The notes under the pieces: generated by a model
The model's database searches: none
What the model saw: the letters and a program-made list of their open reading frames with translations, nothing else
What the model was told of the DNA's origin: nothing
Assembly: GCA_030539285.1 (NCBI GenBank)
Contig: JAUNSH010000004.1
Location: 38,080 to 102,079 of the forward strand
DNA: 64,000 nt
Reading direction: 5' to 3'
From: Eubacteriales bacterium
Lineage (GTDB): Bacteria; Bacillota; Clostridia; Oscillospirales; Oscillospiraceae
Position numbers and translations under genes: made by a program
Shown here: one piece after another, positions 8,028 through 14,314 of the stretch
Numbering within the stretch: the stretch's first letter is position 1
Layout: each line of letters starts with the position of its first letter

Positions 8028-8981
8028 TTATATCTTACAGAGCACCAAAGTCCCGCCCAAATCGGGAATGGGCACTGCGGGAAGCCGTTGTCCCAGCCCC
8101 TTCTGATACCGTTCCAGCGCCCGCGCCGGGCCGGGCAGGCCGGGATTTCCCCAGTCGTGGAGCATGAGATGCCCGCCGGGAGACAGGCGGGGCCAGAAGT
8201 ATGTGAGGCCCGCCAGCGTGGCAGCTTCAAAATCCACGTCCAGCGACACAAAGCAGAAGATTTCCTCCAAGCCGTCAAGAGAGTCTGGGAAAAAGCCGGG
8301 TTTCAGCACGATTTTTTCAGGGTATGGCATCACCGCCAGAACTGCTTCCGCCGAGGTCTTTTCATGGGCGGCCTGCATAGCCTCCCCCGCCCCGGCATCC
8401 TTGTCGAAGCCCTGAAAGCTGTCGAACAAGTACAGCGTCCGATCCGGCAGCAATCGGTTGATGCAACGTGCAAACTGCCCCCGGTAGACCCCCAGTTCCG
8501 CCGCCGCGCCGGGCACCTGGTCAAGGCGGCGGCACAGCAGTTCCAGCGTCGCAAGGCGGACATAGTCGTTTTCCTGCTCCTGCGCAGAAAGGCGGGTATC
8601 CCGAAGCTGTCCCGGCGTAGGGATGATGTGCTGACGGGGCAGCAGCGTTTCCGCCAGTTCCTTCCCCAAAAGGTGGTACGCAGTGTTCCGGGAAGCGGCG
8701 TTTCGGTCAGAAAGGGAAACGCAGTTTTTCAAAAACAGGCACCGTTGCGCCGGGATGCCCAGTTTTTCGCACTTTTGCGCAATTTCCTCCGCATGGCGGG
8801 TCGTTACGATCATCAGTTCGCAGTCAGAAACCGGGACTTCCTCCGGCGGCAGTACGGGACAGCCCAGAAAATTCGCGGAATCTGGCTTGCTTTCCACGAA
8901 GGCCGTGATCTTCTCCGGGGACAGCCCTTTTTCGATCAGTTCCGACGCGCCGCAGCCTGTGCCCCATACATAAATACCCAT
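8028..8981 (-). CDS. TylF/MycF-like O-methyltransferase with N-terminal nucleotide-binding-like domain
   Basis: 317 residues. Residues 1-100 look like a Rossmann-type domain (IYVWGTGCGASEL at the start). The C-terminal 200 residues match TylF/MycF-type methyltransferases: AAELGVYRGQFA as the SAM motif, LYLFDSFQGFD, FVSLDVDFEAATLAGL with the acidic metal-ligand region, and GGHLMLHDWG. The ATG at 8981 is chosen because AAAGGGG lies six bases ahead. The likely role is methylation of a sugar or glycan precursor, which fits other glycan genes in the window but is inference. It starts 14 bases after the pseudouridine synthase gene. Confidence 0.75.
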   Translation of the reverse strand: MGIYVWGTGCGASELIEKGLSPEKITAFVESKPDSANFLGCPVLPPEEVPVSDCELMIVTTRHAEEIAQKCEKLGIPAQRCLFLKNCVSLSDRNAASRNTAYHLLGKELAETLLPRQHIIPTPGQLRDTRLSAQEQENDYVRLATLELLCRRLDQVPGAAAELGVYRGQFARCINRLLPDRTLYLFDSFQGFDKDAGAGEAMQAAHEKTSAEAVLAVMPYPEKIVLKPGFFPDSLDGLEEIFCFVSLDVDFEAATLAGLTYFWPRLSPGGHLMLHDWGNPGLPGPARALERYQKGLGQRLPAVPIPDLGGTLVLCKI

Positions 8982-8994
8982 GAAATGCCCCTTT

Positions 8995-9846
8995 CTACAC
9001 ATCCATCCCGGATTCCAGCGTCATGGCCTGCCCGGTGAGGGGGTGGAAAAATTCCAACTTTTTCGCGCATAACATCTGGTGGGTCAAGCCCAATCCGGCA
9101 GAATACGCCTTAGATTCCTCACTTCCGTACTGGGGGTCGCCCAAAATGGGAAAGGCCATATAGGCGCAGTGCACCCGCAGCTGGTGGGTCCTCCCCGTAA
9201 CGGGCCGCAGAGCCAGTTTACATAACTTTTCATTCCGTTCCAGCACCTGCCACTCAGTGAGGGACGGTTTTCCCTCTGAGTTTACATAACGCAGAAGGCT
9301 TGGCAGCGGGCGGCGGGCAATGGGCGCGTCGATGGTTCCGCTGTCCGCGTTCGGGCCGCCGTAGACCAGCGCGTGGTAGGTCTTCTTAGCGCCGCAGTTC
9401 TGCAAAAGACTGTGGACATGGGCATTTTTCGCCAGCAGCACGATGCCGAAGGTGTCCCGGTCCAGACGGGTCATGGGGTGAAAGGCGCAGTTCTGCCCGG
9501 TTTTCTGATAATATCCAACCACGAAATTCGCCAGCGTCCCCGTATTTTTTGCCCGTGAGGGGTGGATCAGCATTCCGGCGGGCTTGTCCACCGCCAGAAT
9601 GGCATTGTCCTCATAGACAATGGCAAGTTCCCCATCCTCCGCGGGATATTCCGGGGTCTCCTCCGCCAAGGTGACCGTAATGACATCACCGGGCTGTACC
9701 GGATAATTCGTCCGCTGGGGCACCCCGTTGACCCTAAGGGAGTCCCCCCATTTCAGCTTGTTCATCAGCCCCGTGGACATTTTCAGTTCCCCCAGCAGAA
9801 AGGACGAAAGCCGCCCAGCCCGCGTGGCTATCCAGTTCAGTTCCAT
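8995..9846 (-). CDS. RluA-family rRNA/tRNA pseudouridine synthase
   Basis: 283 residues. An N-terminal S4-like segment (LSSFLLGELKMSTGLMNKLKW) is followed by the catalytic RluA domain with the HPMTRLDRDTFGIV motif, whose RLDRDT aspartate is the catalytic residue. Further conserved elements are VDKPAGMLIHPS, KTYHALVYG and GRTHQLRVH. It isomerises uridine to pseudouridine in structured RNA; the exact target cannot be read from the sequence. The gene is the first of a two-gene unit with the TylF-like gene. Confidence 0.88.
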   Translation of the reverse strand: MELNWIATRAGRLSSFLLGELKMSTGLMNKLKWGDSLRVNGVPQRTNYPVQPGDVITVTLAEETPEYPAEDGELAIVYEDNAILAVDKPAGMLIHPSRAKNTGTLANFVVGYYQKTGQNCAFHPMTRLDRDTFGIVLLAKNAHVHSLLQNCGAKKTYHALVYGGPNADSGTIDAPIARRPLPSLLRYVNSEGKPSLTEWQVLERNEKLCKLALRPVTGRTHQLRVHCAYMAFPILGDPQYGSEESKAYSAGLGLTHQMLCAKKLEFFHPLTGQAMTLESGMDV

Positions 9847-9869
9847 GCACGCACTCCCCTAACCATCTC

Positions 9870-9963
9870 TGTAGGGGAGGGTCATCGACCCTCCCGTCGG
9901 CGAAGCCGCCCGTTTTCCAAAATACCGCTGTCGCGGACAGGCGGGTCAGTGACCCGCCCCTAC
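9870..9963. repeat. Intergenic palindromic repeat with GTAGGGG...CCCCTAC ends
   Basis: The left arm is GTAGGGGAGGGTCAT..GACCCTCCC and the right arm GCGGGTCAGTGACCCGCCCCTAC, so each arm is itself a palindrome and the two ends are inverted. The element resembles the one at 21186-21276, including an internal CGTCGGCGAAGC core. It has no coding content. Confidence 0.75.
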
Positions 9964-9973
9964 GGAAAACACA

Positions 9974-10002
9974 CAAAAACCCTGCTGGGAAACCAGCAGG
10001 GT
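9974..10002 (-). terminator. Terminator of the infC-rpmI-rplT operon
   Basis: ACCCTGCTGG and CCAGCAGGGT form a perfect ten-base stem with a four-base loop. On the minus strand it is followed by TTTTTGTGTG, 15 bases after the rplT stop codon. Confidence 0.9.
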
Positions 10003-10016
10003 CTGATTGTGTGAAC

Positions 10017-10373
10017 TTAGTTCAGAGCAGCCTTGGCCTTCTCGACCACCGCAGCGAAAGCGGCGGAGTCCTGAATAGCCATCTCAGACAGGCTCTTGCG
10101 GTTCATCTCGATGCCGGCCTTCTTGACGCCGTTCATGAAGGTGGAGTAGTTCATGCCGTAGGGAGCGACGGAAGCGCTGATACGGGTGATCCACAGGCGG
10201 CGGTAGTCGCGCTTCTTCAGCTTGCGGCCCTTGAAAGCGTAGTTGCCGGACTTCATGACCTGCTGCTTGGCCATCTTGAAGTGCTTGGACTTGGAACCCC
10301 AGTAGCCCTTGGCCAGCTTCAGGGTTGCGTTTCTTCTCTTGCGCGTCATCATCGCGCCTTTAACTCTAGCCAT
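10017..10373 (-). CDS. rplT: 50S ribosomal protein L20
   Basis: 118 residues, the standard length. The sequence is strongly basic and carries L20 hallmarks ([52 protein letters not shown]). L20 binds 23S rRNA early in large-subunit assembly and in Firmicutes represses its own operon by binding the infC leader. It is the last gene of the operon, 21 bases after rpmI, and is followed by a strong terminator. Confidence 0.97.
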   Translation of the reverse strand: MARVKGAMMTRKRRNATLKLAKGYWGSKSKHFKMAKQQVMKSGNYAFKGRKLKKRDYRRLWITRISASVAPYGMNYSTFMNGVKKAGIEMNRKSLSEMAIQDSAAFAAVVEKAKAALN

Positions 10374-10394
10374 TTTTCGTATCCTCCTTCTGCC

Positions 10395-10592
10395 TTACTT
10401 GTAGGGAATCATCTTCTTGATGGCGTCGACATTGGTCATATCGGCGTAAGCGGTAGCACGCAGATGGCGGGTACGCTTGGTGGTCTTCTTGGTCAGAATG
10501 TGGCTCTTATAAGCGCGGGCTCTCTTAACCTTACCGGTCTTGGTCAGGTTGAATCTCTTCTTTGCACCACTGTGGGTCTTCAGCTTGGGCAT
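10395..10592 (-). CDS. rpmI: 50S ribosomal protein L35
   Basis: 65 residues, the normal size. It begins [20 protein letters not shown] and has the conserved [17 protein letters not shown] segment. It is a structural protein of the large ribosomal subunit and the middle gene of the infC-rpmI-rplT operon. Gaps to both neighbours are short and no internal promoter was seen. Confidence 0.97.
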   Translation of the reverse strand: MPKLKTHSGAKKRFNLTKTGKVKRARAYKSHILTKKTTKRTRHLRATAYADMTNVDAIKKMIPYK

Positions 10593-10629
10593 AGGTGGTT
10601 CTCCTTCCGTTATCTAGTGTACTTAATAC

Positions 10630-11148
10630 TTACTTGCTATTCTTGGGGGTCAGGAACATCGCCATGAAACGGCCTTCCAGCTTGGGATTCTTTTCCATGT
10701 TGGCGATCTCAGCGCATTTCTGGGCGAACTCAAGGAGCAGCTTTTCACCAAGATTGGTGTGCGCCATCTCACGGCCGCGGAAACGGACACTGACCTTGAC
10801 GCGGTTGCCGTCTGCCAGGAATTTCTGGGCGGCACGAACCTTGGTATCAAAGTCGTTGGTGTCAATGCTGGGGCTCATACGGATTTCCTTGATCTCCACG
10901 ACCCGCTGGTTCTTCCGGGCTTCCTTTTCCCGCTTCTTCTGGTCGAAGCAGAACTTGGAATAGTCCATGATCTTGCAGACGGGGGGCGTGGCATTGGGAG
11001 AGATCTTCACCAGATCCATGCCCTGTTCCTCTGCCATGGCATTGGCCTGGGCGGAAGACATGATGCCGAGCTGGGCACCGTCGGCACCGATCAGCCGAAT
11101 TTCCTTATCCCGGATCTCCTCATTGAGCTGATGATCTAACTTTGCGAT
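10630..11148 (-). CDS. infC: Translation initiation factor IF-3, probable AUC start codon
   Basis: About 172 residues. The N-domain has QLNEEIRDKEIRLI and the C-domain has VKVSVRFRGREM and GRFMAMFL. IF-3 binds the 30S subunit and checks initiator tRNA and start-codon fidelity. An ATG-started frame begins at 11211, but that ATG lies upstream of a transcription terminator hairpin (11173-11198), so it cannot be the normal start. The strong GGAGG at about 11157-11161 is spaced eight bases from ATC (11148), giving a protein that starts (I)AKLDHQLNEE, which matches the usual IF-3 N-terminus. Rare AUU/AUC starts are known for infC. A GTG at 11157 and a TTG just upstream are less well placed. Confidence 0.93.
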   Translation of the reverse strand: MAKLDHQLNEEIRDKEIRLIGADGAQLGIMSSAQANAMAEEQGMDLVKISPNATPPVCKIMDYSKFCFDQKKREKEARKNQRVVEIKEIRMSPSIDTNDFDTKVRAAQKFLADGNRVKVSVRFRGREMAHTNLGEKLLLEFAQKCAEIANMEKNPKLEGRFMAMFLTPKNSK

Positions 11149-11172
11149 GGTAAGCACCTCCAAATAAACAAC

Positions 11173-11289
11173 AAAAAAGCGGATGCCAGAGCACCCGCAC
11201 AATTCCCGCACAAGTCCCAGAGGAAAGGTGGAATATTGACCGTTTCGCGAACGCTTACGGTGAGGCGGATGTTCAGCCTTCTTTATTAC
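11173..11289 (-). promoter_or_regulatory. L20-type ribosomal protein leader of infC with terminator
   Basis: This roughly 115-base untranslated leader runs from the predicted transcription start to the infC ribosome binding site. It ends in an intrinsic terminator: GCGGGTGC and GCATCCGC pair around TCTG, followed on the minus strand by TTTTTTG. In Firmicutes the same operon is controlled by L20 binding to a leader that switches terminator and antiterminator. I infer the same here from position and the terminator; the L20-binding pairing was not verified. Confidence 0.7.
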
Positions 11290-11295
11290 CTGTGC

Positions 11296-11324
11296 ATTCT
11301 AGCATATGTTTTCCATATTGTCAA
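11296..11324 (-). promoter_or_regulatory. Sigma-A promoter of infC-rpmI-rplT
   Basis: On the minus strand TTGACA (perfect) and TAGAAT are separated by exactly 17 bases. Transcription would begin near 11289, giving the leader described above. Confidence 0.9.
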
Positions 11325-11342
11325 GAACTATTTTTAAGCATT

Positions 11343-11786
11343 CGTAGGGCGGAGTCATGGCTCTTCTCTACGGTTTCAGAATATTACAGGAAATGAAGCA
11401 GGGACTAGCACTTCGGGGGAGTCACTGGAAACCAGCTCTCTTGCCACGAACATCATCCCTGCTTCCAACGTCACTATACAGCAACCAATCATAAAAGTCA
11501 ACACAATAGCATCAGTATTAACAATTCAGCAGCCCCGCAGGGGGCGATGCCCACATCGCCCTTTTGCAGATGTTTCGAATTCGCCGAAAGCCGCCAATAA
11601 TCGTTTCCTTTTACTGCGGGCCGATGTGGGCATCGGACCCTACGGTGAGAGGACTACGGAGTTATCCGCAGCCTGCGGCGGGAGCAAGCCCCCGCCCTAC
11701 CCTTTTCTCTCTATTCTTCACTCTCCACTCTCCACTCTCCACCCTCAACTCCACACTTGTGCCGGAATATCTTATGCCCAATTCGG
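11343..11786. other. Gene-free region with degenerate repeats
   Basis: No convincing coding sequence lies between the infC promoter and the aspartokinase stop codon. It holds a short CGTAGGGCGG...CTACGG inverted element at about 11342-11369, a GGGCGATG..CATCGCCC / GGCCGATG..CATCGG paired palindrome at about 11542-11643, a CGGGAGCAAGCCCCCG stretch near 11680, and a CACTCTC-type tandem tract at about 11716-11752. The stretch 11370-11540 shows nothing I recognise. Confidence 0.6.
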
Positions 11787-12524
11787 TTAGAATGATTCCA
11801 GCTCCCCGACGATGGTGCCCGGTTCTCCCGTAAAGGCCGACAGAACTTCCAGCCGGATGCCATGCTCCCGCGCCAGCTCCACGCTGCGGTCGTGGAGCAC
11901 CTGTGCCCCGTTTTCCACCAGCGCCATCATGGTGCCGTAGCGGATCTGCCGGAACCGGCGGGCATCGGGGAACAGTCTGGGATCCCGGTCGTAGACCCCG
12001 TCCACATCCGTAAATATCTGACAGATATCCGCTTTGAGCCACGCCGCCAGGGCCACCGCCGTGGTGTCCGAGCCGCCCCGGCCCAGGGTGGTGATGTCCC
12101 CCTCCGGGTCAACGCCCTGAAAGCCCGCCACAACGACGATTTTCCCCAGCCCCAGCTCCCGGCGGATGCGGGTGGTGTCCACCTGTAAGATCCGGGCGCT
12201 GCCGTGGTTGCCGTCGGTATGGATCCCCGCCTGCCAGCCCGTCAGGCTCACAGCGGGGCACCCCAGGGCGCCGATGGCCATGGCCATCAGCCCCGCCGAC
12301 ATCTGCTCCCCCGCCGCAAGGTAGGCGTCCATTTCCCGGATGGCCCGGCGCTTGTTGATCTGGGCGGCCTTTTCGATCATCTCGTCGGTGGCATCCCCCT
12401 GGGCGGAGACCACCACCACCACCCCATGCCCCTGCCGGGCCAGCTCTGCCGACCGCCGGGCGGCGATGCGAATGCGATCCGCGTCCGCAAGGGACGTTCC
12501 TCCGTATTTCTGCACGTAAAGCAT
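11787..12524 (-). CDS. Aspartate kinase catalytic domain without ACT domains
   Basis: 245 residues, against about 400 for typical LysC proteins. The amino acid kinase fold is complete: YVQKYGGTSLAD at the N-terminus (KYGGTS binds ATP/aspartate), VVVVSAQGDATDEMI, TLGRGGSDTTAVALA, IFTDVDGVYDRDPR and GAQVLHDRSVELA. The chain ends shortly after GEPGTIVGELESF, where regulatory ACT domains would begin, and the following 440 bases encode no ACT domain. It would phosphorylate aspartate for lysine, threonine or methionine synthesis without built-in allosteric domains. The ATG at 12524 is chosen over upstream ATGs because GGGAGGG precedes it by about six bases. An ACT protein (PheB) is encoded just upstream. 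Confidence 0.8.
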   Translation of the reverse strand: MLYVQKYGGTSLADADRIRIAARRSAELARQGHGVVVVVSAQGDATDEMIEKAAQINKRRAIREMDAYLAAGEQMSAGLMAMAIGALGCPAVSLTGWQAGIHTDGNHGSARILQVDTTRIRRELGLGKIVVVAGFQGVDPEGDITTLGRGGSDTTAVALAAWLKADICQIFTDVDGVYDRDPRLFPDARRFRQIRYGTMMALVENGAQVLHDRSVELAREHGIRLEVLSAFTGEPGTIVGELESF

Positions 12525-12590
12525 TGCCATCCCTCCCGGCACATTCTATGTCAGTTGGGAGCGGAACGTGCCGAAGACGGGACGCAAAAA

Positions 12591-12618
12591 GCGGGAGGGT
12601 CAACGACCCTCCCCTACA
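12591..12618. repeat. Half copy of the GTAGGGG intergenic repeat
   Basis: GGGAGGGTCAACGACCCTCCCCTAC matches one arm of the repeats at 9870 and 21186. It lies between pheB and the aspartokinase gene and could form a stable hairpin in the joint transcript. Confidence 0.65.
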
Positions 12619-12627
12619 GATTCTTCC

Positions 12628-13068
12628 TCAGCCTGCCAAAACCTCGGCCTTCACCACGCCCCGGGTGGCGGAGAGCTTCTGCAAAAGCTCCTCCAGGGAC
12701 ACCGTCAGGTCCATGGTCTCCGCGGAAATGGTGACCACCGCGGTGCCGTTGGTTGGCACGATGGAGTTGATGGTGATGATATTGGCCCCCGCCGCCGCGA
12801 AGACCCCCAGGATCTGGGACAGCAGTCCCGGTTCGTCATGGAGCAGCAGCTGGTAGGTAATGATCCGCCCGGTCATCATATTCTGAAAGGGCAGAACGGC
12901 ATCACGATATTTATAGAAGGCACTGCGGCTGATGTCGGTCATGCGGGTCGCCTCGTTGACGGTCGCCGCCTCGCCCGTAGAAAGCAGACGCTTCGCCTCC
13001 GCCACCTTCAGAAATACCTCCGGCAGCGCGGATGCTTCCACTATATAATATTTGGGTTTGGTTGACAT
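12628..13068 (-). CDS. pheB: ACT-domain protein PheB (UPF0735 family)
   Basis: 146 residues. The N-terminal half (YYIVEASALPEVFLKVAEAK, then a helix-turn-helix-like stretch VNEATRMTDISRSAFYKYRD) is followed by a C-terminal ACT domain (YQLLLHDEPGLLSQILGVFA, GANIITINS). PheB-type proteins are thought to be amino-acid-sensing regulators encoded near threonine or phenylalanine genes. Here it stands upstream of an aspartokinase that lacks ACT domains, so regulation in trans is worth considering. AGGAGG is well placed ahead of the ATG. Confidence 0.85.
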   Translation of the reverse strand: MSTKPKYYIVEASALPEVFLKVAEAKRLLSTGEAATVNEATRMTDISRSAFYKYRDAVLPFQNMMTGRIITYQLLLHDEPGLLSQILGVFAAAGANIITINSIVPTNGTAVVTISAETMDLTVSLEELLQKLSATRGVVKAEVLAG

Positions 13069-13108
13069 GTCCTACCTCCTGAAATTTTTGCTCTTGTGCG
13101 CAGCAGAA

Positions 13109-13120
13109 CAACATATGTTC
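13109..13120. promoter_or_regulatory. Possible LexA-like palindrome in the pheB/ytvI divergent gap
   Basis: The minus strand reads GAACATATGTTG, one base from the Bacillus-type LexA box GAAC-N4-GTTC, inside a wider GAAC-N7-GTTC arrangement. Neither flanking gene is a typical SOS gene, so this may be chance. Confidence 0.25.
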
Positions 13121-13193
13121 TCCAATAATGTATTGTAACATACTTTTTGGAAAATGCAACCCCAATCTTCATGACCCGAAAGGAGTGAAAAGC

Positions 13194-14243
13194 ATGGGTT
13201 TCCCCCGAAAAACCGTATTTTCCGTGCTGGCGGTATTCGCCGCCCTCTGGGTCGCCCTGAAATATCTGCTGCCGCTGCTGTCCCCCTTTCTGCTGGGTGC
13301 CGGACTGGCTCTGGCGGCGGAGCCCATGGTGCGGTTTCTGAGCCGCAGGGCCCATATGCCCCGGGCGGTGAGCACCGCTGTAGGTGTCAGCATGGCCTTC
13401 TGCTTCCTCGCCATGGGGCTTCTCATGCTGTGCGCCTTTGCTCTGCGGCAGCTCAAAAATCTTGCAGGGATCCTGCCGGATCTGGAGACTGCCGCCCAGG
13501 CAGGGCTGTCGCTGGTGCAGACCCGGCTGCTGGAACTGGCTTCCCACGCACCTCGGGGCATTCGTCCGCTGCTGGAAGACAATGTAATAACGCTGCTTGC
13601 CGACAGCGGCAGTCTGCTGGGCAAGCTCACCGCCTGGCTGCTGGGGCTGGCGGGCAGCATCCTCACCCACGTACCGGACAGTGCCCTGGGCCTGGGAACC
13701 GCCATTTTGTCCGCCTTCCTCATTTCCGCCAAGCTGCCCCGGATCAAAAAATGGCTTCTTCGGCGGATCCCAAAAGAGCAGCTGCGCGCCGCACAGGAAA
13801 CCGCCCGGCGGATGCGCCGGGTGCTGGGGCGCTGGCTGCTGGCCCAGTGCAAGCTCATGAGCGTGACCTTCATCATTCTGGCCGCGGGGCTGACCCTGCT
13901 GCGGATCCCCAGGGGCCTCATGTGGGCGCTGCTCATTGCGCTGGTGGACGCCCTGCCCATCCTCGGCACCGGCACCGTGATGGTGCCATGGAGCGTAGTG
14001 TGCTTTCTGCAGGGGGACACGCCCCGGGCTCTCGGGCTTCTCGGCATCTACATCACCGCCGCTTTGACCCGCTCCATGCTGGAACCGAAGCTGCTGGGCA
14101 AGCATCTGGGCCTTGACCCGCTGGTGACGCTGATCGCCCTGTATGTCGGCTACCGGCTCTGGGGCGTGGGCGGTATGATCCTTGCCCCGCTGCTCACCGT
14201 GGCAGTCCTCCAGCTGCGGCAGGACATTCCCGGAGCGTCTTAA
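13194..14243 (+). CDS. AI-2E/YtvI-family polytopic membrane protein
   Basis: 349 residues with about seven or eight hydrophobic segments. A C-terminal block (GLMWALLIALVDALPILGTGTVMVPW and GLDPLVTLIALYVGYRLWGVGGMILAPLLT) is typical of the PF01594 permease family. Members include YtvI, a sporulation-associated protein, and Na+/H+ antiporter-like proteins; the transported substrate is uncertain. The ATG at 13194 is selected because AAAGGAG precedes it, whereas the upstream ATG at 13128 has no site. It is divergent from pheB. Confidence 0.78.
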   Translation: MGFPRKTVFSVLAVFAALWVALKYLLPLLSPFLLGAGLALAAEPMVRFLSRRAHMPRAVSTAVGVSMAFCFLAMGLLMLCAFALRQLKNLAGILPDLETAAQAGLSLVQTRLLELASHAPRGIRPLLEDNVITLLADSGSLLGKLTAWLLGLAGSILTHVPDSALGLGTAILSAFLISAKLPRIKKWLLRRIPKEQLRAAQETARRMRRVLGRWLLAQCKLMSVTFIILAAGLTLLRIPRGLMWALLIALVDALPILGTGTVMVPWSVVCFLQGDTPRALGLLGIYITAALTRSMLEPKLLGKHLGLDPLVTLIALYVGYRLWGVGGMILAPLLTVAVLQLRQDIPGAS

Positions 14244-14261
14244 ATAAATTCCATCTTCCTA

Positions 14262-14290
14262 TTGTGCATCCAACAGTTTTTTGCTATAAT
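14262..14290 (+). promoter_or_regulatory. Promoter of the recJ-relA unit
   Basis: TTGTGC and a perfect TATAAT are separated by 17 bases. Transcription would start near 14297, only about 18 bases before the first plausible recJ ATG. Confidence 0.65.
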
Positions 14291-14314
14291 ATAAGGAAAA
14301 ATGATTGCTACTGG

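Noticed and set aside
9870-9963. CRISPR-like direct repeats
   Set aside because: The copies are dispersed through the window and inverted, with no regular spacers or cas genes.
10630-11211. ATG at 11211 as the infC start
   Set aside because: It lies upstream of an intrinsic terminator and without a ribosome binding site; the extra residues do not resemble IF-3.
13106-13120. Firm LexA box
   Set aside because: One base deviates from the core and neither neighbour is an SOS gene, so it is listed only as a weak candidate.
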